From NCBI GenBank assembly GCA_035556555.1, contig DATMES010000024.1:1-64000 (forward strand): 64,000 nt of DNA, written 5' to 3'. A program made the position numbers and the translations under genes. Origin of the DNA: Frankiaceae bacterium. GTDB taxonomy: Bacteria > Actinomycetota > Actinomycetes > BP-191. The first letter of the stretch is position 1; the number at the start of each line of letters is the position of its first letter. Positions 1-7,415 of the stretch are shown in pieces. The notes beneath the pieces are model-generated. The model did no database searches, was not told the origin of the DNA, and saw only the letters and a list, made by a program, of their open reading frames with translations.

Positions 1-100
1 CGAGGCCTGGTACAACCCGCGCCGCCGGCACACCAGCCTCGGCATGCTCAGCCCCGCCGACTACGAAGCGCTACACACCGCCGCCGAACCAGCGGCATGA
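1..100 (+). CDS. IS3-family transposase, C-terminal fragment
   Basis: Reading from base 2 gives 32 residues beginning EAWYNPRRRHTSLG and ending EPAA before TGA. The WYNPRRRHTSLG signature is the usual end of the DDE integrase-core transposase (OrfB) of IS3/IS150-type elements, just after the catalytic glutamate. The gene is cut by the window edge, so only this tail is seen. OrfB carries out strand transfer for the element whose right end follows at about 116-140. Confidence 0.8.
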   Translation, partial: EAWYNPRRRHTSLGMLSPADYEALHTAAEPAA

Positions 101-140
101 TCACCACACCCGACGTGTCCGGAGAACCGGGTCAGGCTCC
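1..140 (+). mobile_element. right end of an IS3-family insertion sequence
   Basis: The last codons of a transposase end at 100, followed by about 40 nt closing with GGAGAACCGGGTCAGGCTCC near 140. That sequence resembles the terminal inverted repeats of actinobacterial IS3-group elements. The left end lies outside the window, so neither the inverted repeat pair nor the target duplication can be checked. The element abuts and slightly enters the 3' end of the SagB-like gene on the other strand. Confidence 0.7.
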
Positions 141-1109
141 CTGCTCGTCTGCGACGAGAACGCAGAGTAGGGGGGCTAGATCCTCTGGGAGTACAACTTC
201 TTGAACTCGGGCCTCATAGAAGCCCCCTAAAGCCCGTGTAGAGAGGCCCAGTGAGCTTGCATTCTGCTCGAGATGAGCCAGTACCTGTCCGGCCTCGATA
301 AGAACATAGGACCAGCCTCTATTGCCGTACTTGCCGCACACTCTGTCCATCTGTGCCGTAATCACAATGACAGCAGCTCCGGCCGCTAGCGCAGTCGCGA
401 GTGAATCGTCGCGGACGAAGCAGGAAAGGAGCCGAGCGTAGTCGACGTGCTTGTAGGCGGTCACGGTGGCCGACCAGTGGTTGACCCAGCTTACTGTCGA
501 GACGCCACCCGATTGGGTCACCGCCCAAAGGTAAATCGGCCACATGGCCCCGGCGGACGAGAATTCAAGATGCCCGTCCGAACGCGGTCGCATGACCCGG
601 GCGGCCAGCGACAACGTCCGGCGACCAAGCTCGTCACTGTCGCGTACGTGCGCGGATGACAGGTCGAGAGAATTGCGTCGGTGAGATGTAAGGTTGCCAG
701 GCAAGTCCGTCCAAACTCGTGGATCGTGGCTCCCGGAGCTGTATCCATCGAGAGTCCAAACCGGCAACGCATACGCCTGTTCGGCGGTCATATTAGCGGG
801 AAACACAGGAGGGTTCGATGCGATGGCGGTGCACCACCATCGCCACATACTTGACGCGTCTACGAGGCCACCGACATCGCAGAGGGCCTCGATCAGATCG
901 GATAATCTGGCGGCGGGGAGTTGGCTTGATTGGCTGAGCTCGTAAAGTAAACTCCGACCATCGCACGACATCAAGAAGCCCAAGACCTGGCGGAGTTCAG
1001 CGGCAGAATCTGCTCGCACACGAACTGAGCCGCCCTGACATACAACTCTGACGTCTAAGCCATCAGCAAATACGGCACCGAAAAGAAATGGGTGGCGCGG
1101 TGTGTTCAC
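132..1109 (-). CDS. SagB/ThcOx-type nitroreductase-fold oxidoreductase, 3' end supplied by an IS
   Basis: A 325-aa FMN nitroreductase-fold protein of the SagB type. These enzymes oxidise azolines to azoles in thiazole/oxazole-modified RiPPs. The C-terminal third carries the family pattern: YGNRGWSYVLIEAGQ, then AHLEQNASSLGLSTRALGGF, then a short hydrophobic end. The first 80 residues look like a winged-helix or leader-recognition segment. The GTG start at 1109 has GAAAGG four bases upstream. The gene lies 23 nt downstream of a short Cys/Ser-rich peptide gene, so the two probably share a transcript. The TGA stop and the last two codons are IS terminal sequence, so the native end is lost, though family length suggests few residues are missing. 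Base composition is lower in GC than the rest of the window, consistent with transfer. No YcaO partner is in view. The family call is fairly sure and the substrate is inferred. Confidence 0.72.
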   Translation of the reverse strand: MNTPRHPFLFGAVFADGLDVRVVCQGGSVRVRADSAAELRQVLGFLMSCDGRSLLYELSQSSQLPAARLSDLIEALCDVGGLVDASSMWRWWCTAIASNPPVFPANMTAEQAYALPVWTLDGYSSGSHDPRVWTDLPGNLTSHRRNSLDLSSAHVRDSDELGRRTLSLAARVMRPRSDGHLEFSSAGAMWPIYLWAVTQSGGVSTVSWVNHWSATVTAYKHVDYARLLSCFVRDDSLATALAAGAAVIVITAQMDRVCGKYGNRGWSYVLIEAGQVLAHLEQNASSLGLSTRALGGFYEARVQEVVLPEDLAPLLCVLVADEQGA

Positions 1110-1132
1110 GCCTTTCAGGCGCCCCGGTACGT

Positions 1133-1294
1133 CTACTCGGAAAGCGCGGGAGCGGGTGCAGCGTCGTCGATGACGAGCGGGCTGTCTGCGCCCCTACACA
1201 TGCTGCCCTGGGAACCTGAATTGTTACTTCCAGAGTTACAGGTGAGTCCGCGCGCATCCTCGATCTGCTTGGCCTTCTCGACGATGATGTCCAT
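1133..1294 (-). CDS. candidate RiPP precursor peptide (53 aa)
   Basis: The peptide starts MDIIVEKAKQIEDARGL, a charged helical leader-like stretch. It continues into a Ser/Asn/Gly-rich segment TCNSGSNNSGSQGSMC with two cysteines, then an acidic/Ala-Pro tail. The ATG at 1294 is chosen over the in-frame ATG at 1354 because AGGGAG lies a normal distance upstream of it. It sits directly upstream of, and co-oriented with, the SagB-like gene. A leader plus a Cys/Ser/Thr-rich core next to a SagB-type enzyme is the usual layout of an azole-type RiPP unit. I do not recognise the peptide family, and precursor status is inferred from context and composition. Confidence 0.5.
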   Translation of the reverse strand: MDIIVEKAKQIEDARGLTCNSGSNNSGSQGSMCRGADSPLVIDDAAPAPALSE

Positions 1295-2049
1295 GTCCGC
1301 TCCCTCGTTGGCGACCTTCGCTAGACAGTAGCCCCGGCGATCCGGTATCGGCAAGGCCGACGGGGTGTTACTGATCGTGATCGGAGCCTTGCGCTCGCCC
1401 GCTACGTGCTAACGCTCGACTTGTTGAGCAGTCGCCACCGTGCGCGTACGGTTGATGCGACGGGGGTAACTGATGTCGATGCCAAGCCTGGCCGCCGGGT
1501 TCTCTGAGTCGGTCATGCGGCACGCTCGCCACTCCGCGAGCACGCCCCCACGCGAGGGTCACGCTGTCGGCCCGGTGCCCAGCGACCTGACTGAGGATCG
1601 ACTGCGGGACTGGTGGCGACTCCTCCGCCGGGACGGGCGAGGCCGCAAGAGATGAGTCTCTCGATGGACGTCAAGGCGACACAAAGATCGGAAGAGGACG
1701 ACATCGCAGGCTGACGCATTGCCAGGACCTGACACTACGAGCACCGTATCGGTCTCGGGACAACGGGAATGATCAGCTGAGTTGCTGTGTGCCACGGCCT
1801 CGGGTACCAGCGCCGCGCGAGGCGGCACGCACGTCAGCGTCGTGCGATGCGTGCTGGGTCTTGCTGGCCTCGACCGCATTCGCGACTCTCCGCGCTCACA
1901 TTGCGCTCACATGTGAGCGCAGACGGCCCCGGATCGGGCCGACGAGTCGGGACTCGATTTCGCAAAGCCGAGGTCAGGCGGGGTGTCGCCTACTGGCTCG
2001 GACTATCCCGGATGGCTCTCAGAGCCCCTGCTCATGCGATCGACGGGCC
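1295..2049. other. 755 nt with no supportable gene
   Basis: Only short overlapping frames with mixed codon use occur here, and none has a convincing RBS together with a recognisable protein. The stretch separates the RiPP-like unit from the integrase and may hold their promoters or decayed island DNA. Confidence 0.5.
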
Positions 2050-3153
2050 TCAGAGGGCCAGGGCCGTGCTACGCCCGTACAGGTCATCGAGTACCGCAGC
2101 AGTCTCGTGGAGCTGCTCCGGGAAGAGGTGGCCGTAGGTGTCCATCGTCTCGACGATCGACTTGTGGCCGAGGCGGGCTTGGATGACCTTCGGGTGCAGC
2201 CCGGCGGCGATGAGTGACGACGCGTAGGTGTGCCGGAGCGCGTGCATACCGTACTCGTGCGGCAGGCCGGCGCGGCGAAGGGCGGGCTTCCAGACGGAGT
2301 CGTTGAACGAGCCGCGGCGCCAGACCTCGCCGCGCGGGTTGGTGAAGAGCACGCCGTCCTCGCCGGTGCCGTACTGCTCGATGTGCGCCGCGAGCGCGTC
2401 GACGACGAACGCCGGGAGCGGGAGGAGGCGACGCGACGACGGCGTCTTGAGTCGCTCGCTGATGACGGGCGCGCCGCCGCCGGCCGGTGTCTTGGCCTGC
2501 GCCTCGACCCACAGCTCACGGCGGAGGAAGTTCACTGCGCGCAGGCGGACGCCGAGGATCTCGCCCTGGCGCATGCCGGTGCCGACGCCGAGGGCGAGGA
2601 TCGCGTAGTGGTCGGGCCGCGCCTCGCGCAGCAGCGCGGTGACCTGCTCGGGCGTGAGGATCGACAGCTTCGACGGCGGGATCGCCGGGAGGTTGATCTT
2701 GTAGCAGGGCGTCGCGGTGAGCAGCCGGTCGTACACGGCGGAGCGCAGCATCATGGCGAGCAGCGCGTAGATGTGGCGGACGGTGCGCGGTGCGAGCCCC
2801 TTGTTGACCAGGGTGCCGACGAAGGCGTTGATGTCCGAGCGCCGCAGCGACGACATGGCGCGGCCGCCGAGGTGGGGGAGCACCTGGCACTTCAAGTAGG
2901 TCCGGTAGCCGGCCATCGTGTTGTGCTCGACGCGCAGCGACGCGAGCCAGGTCGGCGCGTACTCGGCGAGGGTCATCCTCGCGTCGCCGCGGAACACGTA
3001 GGTGCCATCGAGCGCCGCGACCTGGGCGCGCGCGAGCGCCTGCTCGGCGAGCTTCAAGGTCGGGAAGCGCTTGCGGACCATGCGCCCGTCGACACGGTAC
3101 GTAATCTCGTACGAGACACCGCGGCCGTGGGCTACCTTGCGAGGACGAGCCAT
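2050..3153 (-). CDS. tyrosine recombinase / phage-type integrase
   Basis: A 367-aa site-specific recombinase that would catalyse integration and excision of the island. The N-terminus (about 1-60) is an Arm/AP2-like DNA-binding segment, residues about 65-150 are the SAM-like core-binding domain, and 165-355 are the catalytic domain. The catalytic set is visible: GTGMRQGE (Arg I), HALRHTYAS (His-x-x-Arg), LGHKS (His) and DTYGHLFP (nucleophilic Tyr). Length is normal for the family. The upstream 370 nt is rich in inverted and direct repeats that could be arm or core att sites. No excisionase gene was found beside it. Confidence 0.93.
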   Translation of the reverse strand: MARPRKVAHGRGVSYEITYRVDGRMVRKRFPTLKLAEQALARAQVAALDGTYVFRGDARMTLAEYAPTWLASLRVEHNTMAGYRTYLKCQVLPHLGGRAMSSLRRSDINAFVGTLVNKGLAPRTVRHIYALLAMMLRSAVYDRLLTATPCYKINLPAIPPSKLSILTPEQVTALLREARPDHYAILALGVGTGMRQGEILGVRLRAVNFLRRELWVEAQAKTPAGGGAPVISERLKTPSSRRLLPLPAFVVDALAAHIEQYGTGEDGVLFTNPRGEVWRRGSFNDSVWKPALRRAGLPHEYGMHALRHTYASSLIAAGLHPKVIQARLGHKSIVETMDTYGHLFPEQLHETAAVLDDLYGRSTALAL

Positions 3154-3207
3154 GGGACCTCCTGTGACATCCGTGTGACAACGGACCCCACGTGGTCCCG
3201 CAAAGTA

Positions 3208-3327
3208 CCTCTGACCTGCGGCAACTCTTGAGGGTCGCGACCCTCGTAACGCCCCGGCTTACAGGCCGGCTCGTTCGCCCCACCTCTCCGGACCGTGCTC
3301 GGAGAGGCTGGTTCCGCAGGTCAGAGG
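3208..3327. repeat. nested inverted repeats upstream of the integrase
   Basis: CCTCTGACCTGCGG at 3208-3221 is exactly complementary to CCGCAGGTCAGAGG at 3314-3327, with weaker complementarity extending outward. Between them lies the perfect 16-bp palindrome GAGGGTCGCGACCCTC (3230-3245). The GCAGGTCAGAGGC string recurs at about 4857-4869. Position next to the integrase start suggests recombination-site DNA, which is an inference. Confidence 0.55.
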
Positions 3328-3331
3328 CCCT
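3253..3331. repeat. 79-bp direct repeat, copy 1
   Basis: This copy closely matches 4793-4872. Shared blocks include ACAGGCCGGCTCGTTCG, CCACCTCTCCGGA and CGTGCTCGGAGAGGCTG, ending in CAGGTCAGAGGC. It contains an 8-bp hairpin, CCTCTCCG with CGGAGAGG. Read on the minus strand it has tRNA-like elements but no intact T-loop. Confidence 0.75.
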
Positions 3332-3527
3332 TTCGCGGGTCCGCCGTCATGCCGGCCCGTTGCCACGTTCGCCGATCACTTACAGGCGGGTCCGGCAGTC
3401 GATCACCTTCAGTGCCGGTGACGGCGCGTAGTCGAGCGCCGCGGCGGCCCTGCGCGTCGTCGGCGAGGCGTGCGCGACCGCCGCGTCGGCCGGTGCGAAG
3501 CGGGCTAACGTCCGTGCAGGAGGAGCG

Positions 3528-3756
3528 ATGTCGTACGAGCGGATCAGCATCGACCACGCGAAGATGGGCGGGCTGCCCTGCATCCGCGACCTGCGGATGC
3601 CGGTGAGCACCGTGATCGGGCAGCTCGCCGCGGGGCGCACGCACGCCGACATCCTGGCGACTTCCCGATCTCGAAGAGGCCGACATCGTGGCGGCGCTGG
3701 AGTACGCGGCGGCGGCGGTGCAGGAGCGTGAGCTGCCGCTGGCGGCGCACGGGTGA
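3528..3756 (+). pseudogene. DUF433-family antitoxin, frameshifted
   Basis: The first 45 residues (MSYERISIDHAKMGGLPCIR and on, through PVSTVIGQLAAGRTHADIL) match the DUF433 antitoxin pattern of GxPxIR followed by a basic-V and an A/G-rich helix. The frame then breaks around 3658-3670. The expected continuation, FPDLEEADIVAALEYAAAAV, is recovered only by adding back about two single bases. The restored frame ends at TGA 3754-3756. Family members pair with DUF5615 PIN-like toxins, and the remains of such a gene start one base upstream of this stop. Confidence 0.7.
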
Positions 3757-3890
3757 GCTTGCTCCTCGACGCGAACCTGTCGCACCGGATCGCTGTCCTG
3801 CGCGTGGGGATTCGACGCGATTCATGTGCGCGACTACGGGTGGCTCGACCGTCTAAGGACGGCGTACCGCAGGCCAAGCGGCGGCCCCCG
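3753..3890 (+). pseudogene. DUF5615 PIN-like toxin remnant
   Basis: A GTG at 3753 overlapping the DUF433 stop opens with MSLLLDANLSHRIA, the normal N-terminus of DUF5615 PIN-like RNases, whose first Asp is a metal ligand. After about 16 codons the frame shifts. The next family motif, GFDAIHVRDYG, is found one frame over at about 3808-3840. The remaining catalytic acidic residues are absent. The pair is therefore a dead toxin-antitoxin module beside a live one. Confidence 0.65.
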
Positions 3891-3921
3891 GCTCAACGAA
3901 CGCCCCGAAGGCCGGGCGGGT

Positions 3922-4347
3922 CTAGAGGTCGATCACGTCGACGAGGTCGTGGATCGCCCGGAAGTCGGCGCCGTTGCGGGTGTAGAGCGGGAGGTCGGCG
4001 GCGCAGGCCGTTGCCGCGATGAGGAGGTCGACCGCGCGCGCGCCGCGCGCCTTACGGCCGGCTGCGACGACGGCGGCGTAGATCCGCCCGTACGCCCGGG
4101 CGGCTTCCGCGTCGAAGGGGAGGGGGTCGAACGCTGCTTCGGCGCGTTGGAGCCGGTCCTGGCGGCGAGCACGTTCGTCGCTGTCGGTGGTGGCGTGAGG
4201 TCCGGCGGCGAGTTCGGCCATGGTGATCGCGCTGACCGCGACTTCGAGCGGAAGTCGTGCCGGGTCGATGTTCTCGAGGTCGATCACGACGGAGGTGTCG
4301 ATGATCCCGCGCGGCGTGCGTACGGCGTCAGGCACGAGGAGCGGCAT
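3922..4347 (-). CDS. vapC: PIN-domain ribonuclease toxin (VapC family)
   Basis: A 141-aa PIN-domain protein, a Mg-dependent endoribonuclease toxin by family. Conserved acidic residues are visible in IIDTSVVIDLE near the N-terminus, in the helix AITMAELAAGPH (Glu), in ARAVDLLIAATA (Asp) and in LYTRNGADFRAI (C-terminal Asp). The ATG at 4347 overlaps the antitoxin gene by 20 nt, giving the standard antitoxin-toxin order and translational coupling. Longer in-frame starts lie inside the antitoxin gene and add only low-complexity residues. Length fits VapC. Confidence 0.9.
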   Translation of the reverse strand: MPLLVPDAVRTPRGIIDTSVVIDLENIDPARLPLEVAVSAITMAELAAGPHATTDSDERARRQDRLQRAEAAFDPLPFDAEAARAYGRIYAAVVAAGRKARGARAVDLLIAATACAADLPLYTRNGADFRAIHDLVDVIDL

Positions 4348-4582
4348 CCTGGGTGGCGACGGCGTCAAGGTCGGCGCGGAACCTCTCGACGTCGATGCCA
4401 GGAGCGTGGCGGAAGAGGGCGACGGCGGTGTCGGCATGGACGAAGCGGTGCCGGCGTAGCGGTGTGAGCTCGCCGACCGGCACGCCGTTGCGCGTCACGA
4501 CGAAGGTCTCGCCCTGGTCGAGCTGACGCATGATCTCGCCGCTCTCGTTGCGCAGCTCGCGCTGCGTGATCTCCCGAGACAT
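4328..4582 (-). CDS. Phd/YefM-type antitoxin paired with VapC
   Basis: An 84-aa antitoxin. MSREITQRELRNESGEIMRQ and FVVTRNGVPVGELTPL form the Phd/YefM fold, which binds DNA through the N-terminal part. The C-terminal segment (RFRADLDAVATQDAAPRA) would wrap the toxin. The ATG at 4582 is chosen because it starts the conserved fold, and a palindrome lies 10 nt upstream, as expected for autorepression. The gene overlaps vapC by 20 nt. Confidence 0.9.
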   Translation of the reverse strand: MSREITQRELRNESGEIMRQLDQGETFVVTRNGVPVGELTPLRRHRFVHADTAVALFRHAPGIDVERFRADLDAVATQDAAPRA

Positions 4583-4591
4583 GACCGTACT

Positions 4592-4608
4592 GTAGCACGC
4601 CGTGCTAC
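4592..4608. promoter_or_regulatory. toxin-antitoxin operator palindrome
   Basis: GTAGCACG and CGTGCTAC form an 8-bp inverted repeat around a single C, immediately upstream of the antitoxin start. Phd/VapB antitoxins with their toxins usually repress at such palindromes. The role is inferred from position and symmetry. Confidence 0.65.
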
Positions 4609-4792
4609 GCGACGACAGCGACAGCTGCCGGGCCGAGGACCGGTGAGGGCTTTCTCCGCAGCGGTGAACAAGCGAGGTCAGTGAAGAAGCAAGCGGGACC
4701 AACGGGTTCGTCGTGGCTCCGACGCTTCGAGCGTTGCCGTCAGACTGCGACGTGTCCCGTACTGGCTGTCAATGCCACTGGCAGGAACAAGC

Positions 4793-4872
4793 CCCCTGGC
4801 TCACAGGCCGGCTCGTTCGCGCCACCTCTCCGGATCGTGCTCGGAGAGGCTGTTCGGCAGGTCAGAGGCTCT
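4793..4872. repeat. 79-bp direct repeat, copy 2
   Basis: Second copy of the repeat at 3253-3331, in the same orientation, with a few substitutions and small indels. The CCTCTCCG/CGGAGAGG hairpin is kept. It ends next to the stop codon of the XRE regulator. The two copies bracket both toxin-antitoxin modules. Confidence 0.75.
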
Positions 4873-6107
4873 TACGCCGCGGACGACAGCCGGGCTTCCA
4901 GCCGTCTGAGGTAGTCGTGCGCCTCATCCGCCACGTCCATCGCGGCCGGAGCTTCCACGCCGCGCGCGAGGCGAACGATCCGTTCCAGCTGCCGCGGTAG
5001 CCCGAACTCCGCCGCCGCCTCTGCGGCATGCCGCAGTCGCGCGAGCGCTTCCTCGCGTTCGCCGACTCGGACCAGCGCGTCGATCCGGGTGATCGCGTAC
5101 ATCGTTCGCCACTGCGGTGCCTCCCGCCCGAGATCGATCGCGGCGACACGCCGGTCGTGCTCGTCGACGTCGGCGAGGGTCACCGTGCCCATCTCGACAC
5201 GGCCGCGTAGTGCGACCTCGTTGACGGTCAGCTCGCTGAACATCGGCGTGTGGTGAGGCATGACATCGAGGGCGATCCGCGCCTGGGTCAGCCACGACTG
5301 GTGTTCCCGCCCGTCACCGAGGGCTCCGTACAGCCTGCTGCGTAGCTGCGCCCCGCATCCGCGCGCCCATGGCACCGTCGTGCCTTCCGCGGCGGCGAAC
5401 AGGCGCTCGGCGGCGACATGTCGATCGGCTTTGCGCAGCTCCTGGGCCGCCCAGACTGTCGCGTACGCCTCGAGTTCGAGGTCCCCTGACTCGCGAGCGG
5501 CCCGGGCCGCCCGCCAGTCCCAGTCCACCGCACGGTCGAGGTGCTGCTGCGGCAGCACGTCGCCCAGCAGGATGCCGTACTCGACGGCCGCCTCCGCGAG
5601 CAGCGCTCGGGTTGCGGGATCGGCGCTCTGTCGCCGCGCGGCCCGGAGCAGGCCCGGCAGCACGGCACCCAACGTTCGAGTGCCGGCTGCGGGTTGCCCT
5701 ACGAGCCGCAAGGTCGCGGCCGCCCTGACGGTCTGCTGCGTCGCGAGGGCGCCGTGCCATGTCGTGCCCGCCCTGGTGGTGACGCCGAGCGCCTCCGGCG
5801 CGACGCCGAGGCGTTCCGCGAACGAACGGCGCTCGGCGACGTCGTCGACACGCTGCGCCCCGGACAGAATCTTCGACAGTTTCGGAGCCGAGATCCCCAG
5901 CCGTGCCGCCAGTTCCTTGCGCAGGATGCGGTGCGAGCGCTGGTAGCCGAGGAGTACCGCCGCGACAGCGTCGCTCTCGACGGGTTCGCCGTGCGGGGGT
6001 GGAACGACCAGTGCGGTCTCGACAGGCGCGCCGTACCAGCAGAAGAGGCACCGGCCGTCGCCGCCGCGGACCGTGTCACGTCCGCATCCCTCGCATCGAG
6101 CCACCAT
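4872..6107 (-). CDS. zinc-ribbon XRE-family regulator with TPR-like C-terminus
   Basis: About 411 aa. The N-terminus carries two CxxC knuckles (CEGCG and CLFC) that form a small zinc ribbon. An XRE helix-turn-helix follows at about 50-105 (LRKELAARLGISAPKLSKIL, with LAARLGIS as its core). The rest is an Ala/Arg/Glu-rich helical solenoid resembling the TPR half of actinobacterial regulators, which often bind small ligands or peptides. The ATG at 6107 was preferred over 6176 because GGGGGCAGGC precedes it and the zinc ribbon begins there. It is transcribed divergently from a 43-aa ORF and an FkbM methyltransferase, which it may control. Confidence 0.75.
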   Translation of the reverse strand: MVARCEGCGRDTVRGGDGRCLFCWYGAPVETALVVPPPHGEPVESDAVAAVLLGYQRSHRILRKELAARLGISAPKLSKILSGAQRVDDVAERRSFAERLGVAPEALGVTTRAGTTWHGALATQQTVRAAATLRLVGQPAAGTRTLGAVLPGLLRAARRQSADPATRALLAEAAVEYGILLGDVLPQQHLDRAVDWDWRAARAARESGDLELEAYATVWAAQELRKADRHVAAERLFAAAEGTTVPWARGCGAQLRSRLYGALGDGREHQSWLTQARIALDVMPHHTPMFSELTVNEVALRGRVEMGTVTLADVDEHDRRVAAIDLGREAPQWRTMYAITRIDALVRVGEREEALARLRHAAEAAAEFGLPRQLERIVRLARGVEAPAAMDVADEAHDYLRRLEARLSSAA

Positions 6108-6217
6108 GCCTGCCCCCGAAATGACGACGTTTTCACGATACGCGACCGCTGTCATTCGGTGTTGCGATGGCCGCAACTCCCATTCCTCTCCGGCGACGCT
6201 TGATCGACGCTGGAGCC

Positions 6218-6349
6218 ATGGGTGGTCAGGACAAGATCGATCTGCTACGGCAGTTGTTGATCTCGCAGGGAGTGGCCTTGACGACGGCGGCGATCACGGA
6301 GACCGTGAAAGTCGTCATGAAGTGGCGTGGCCGCGGACGGCACACGTGA
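6218..6349 (+). CDS. 43-aa hypothetical peptide upstream of FkbM gene
   Basis: MGGQDKIDLLRQLLISQGVA begins a short amphipathic peptide ending in a basic tail (MKWRGRGRHT). GCTGGAG lies just upstream of the ATG at 6218. An in-frame ATG at 6167 would overlap the region before the divergent regulator. It ends 16 nt before the FkbM gene and shares its strand, so the two may be one transcript. No cysteines and no family are recognised. It could be a small protein or a peptide substrate. Confidence 0.4.
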   Translation: MGGQDKIDLLRQLLISQGVALTTAAITETVKVVMKWRGRGRHT

Positions 6350-6365
6350 AGCACGGGGGAATGCC

Positions 6366-7190
6366 ATGTACGCCGAGCTGTCGCATGTCGACGTCGAATC
6401 CGATGTCGTCTCCATCTCCATTGCCGGAGCGGGCGTGATCCGGATGCACGCCCTCCGGGGTCGCGACTCCGTCGCAAGGATCGCCGCCCGCGACGGATGG
6501 TGCGCGTACGAGGCACCATTGCCGCGGATCGTTGCCGCGCTCGCGCGCCGCGGCCGGGGGACGGTGATCGTCGTAGGCGCCAACACCGGCTACTACGCGC
6601 TTCTCTGCGCCGCCCACGGCAGGCCGGTCTGGGCGTACGAGGCCCACGCCTGGACCGCTGAGGCCTTGCTGCGCAACGTCTCAGCGAGCGGGCTGGACGA
6701 CCTGGTCACCGTCAGCGCCGTGGCTGTCGCCGACCATGTCGGCACGGTACTGCTGCATACGCCGTTCCCCACGACCCCGGATGTCGAATGCTCGCACAGC
6801 CTCAACGGAGCATTCCGGGAGAACGCCGAGTCGTCCCGCGTGCCCTCGACCACGTTGGACCATGAGTGGTGCGCCGCCGGGCGGCCACCCGTCGAGCTTC
6901 TCCTCGTCGACGTCGAATCAGCCGACCACCTCGTTCTGGCGGGCGCGCGTGACCTCATCGAAGCCCAGCGCCCGGCGATAGTCGTCGAGGTGTTGCCGGA
7001 GTCGGATCTTTCCGCCTTGAACGAGGCGATAGCCGAAATGAGGCTGGTCGGCGCGCGGATCGATGATCAGGGCGTGACCCGCTATCGCAGGCTCGGAGCA
7101 TGGGCGCTGTCCCAGCGCGAGCACGTGTTCCTCCCCGAGGAGCGATTCTCGGAGATCACGTCGGCACTGCGCCGAGAATGGCTCCGGTGA
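6366..7190 (+). CDS. FkbM-family SAM-dependent methyltransferase
   Basis: A 274-aa Rossmann methyltransferase of the FkbM type, which methylates hydroxyl groups of natural products or sugars. The SAM-binding loop is TVIVVGANTGYYALLCAAHG, followed by the acidic end of strand 2 (VWAYEAH), LLLVDVESADHLVLAGA (family Asp-x-Glu) and AIVVEVLPE. The ATG at 6366 has GGGGGAA six bases upstream. It is divergent from the XRE/TPR regulator and follows a short peptide ORF. No other tailoring gene is adjacent, so the substrate is unknown. Confidence 0.8.
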   Translation: MYAELSHVDVESDVVSISIAGAGVIRMHALRGRDSVARIAARDGWCAYEAPLPRIVAALARRGRGTVIVVGANTGYYALLCAAHGRPVWAYEAHAWTAEALLRNVSASGLDDLVTVSAVAVADHVGTVLLHTPFPTTPDVECSHSLNGAFRENAESSRVPSTTLDHEWCAAGRPPVELLLVDVESADHLVLAGARDLIEAQRPAIVVEVLPESDLSALNEAIAEMRLVGARIDDQGVTRYRRLGAWALSQREHVFLPEERFSEITSALRREWLR

Positions 7191-7367
7191 TGTACGCGGC
7201 GCTGCACAGGTGTTCCGCACGTGGCCAGTGCTCGTGGCCGAGGTACCCGGCCGCGCGACACGTCGACGATGTCGAGGCATGGGGTCGTTCCCACGCGTCT
7301 CACGACTCCGACGGGTGCGGAGTGCCCACGAGGTCGCCGTACAACTCACGGTCGCGTCGCGACCGCG

Positions 7368-7400
7368 GCGGCTGACGACGGGTACGCCAGCGTCAGCCGC
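7368..7400 (-). terminator. hairpin terminator after precursor peptide 1
   Basis: GCGGCTGACG (7368-7377) pairs perfectly with CGTCAGCCGC (7391-7400) around a 13-nt loop, beginning 16 nt beyond the stop of the minus-strand peptide gene. No clear U-tract follows, as is common in high-GC actinomycetes. Confidence 0.55.
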
Positions 7401-7415
7401 ACGGCCTCCGTCGTA

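Noticed and set aside
1473-1655. 60-codon plus-strand ORF between the RiPP-like unit and the integrase
   Set aside because: There is no RBS or recognisable motif, and codon use is mixed.
3253-3331. tRNA gene in the 79-bp repeat
   Set aside because: An anticodon-arm-like hairpin exists, but the T-loop GTTCGANNC and a closed acceptor stem are missing.
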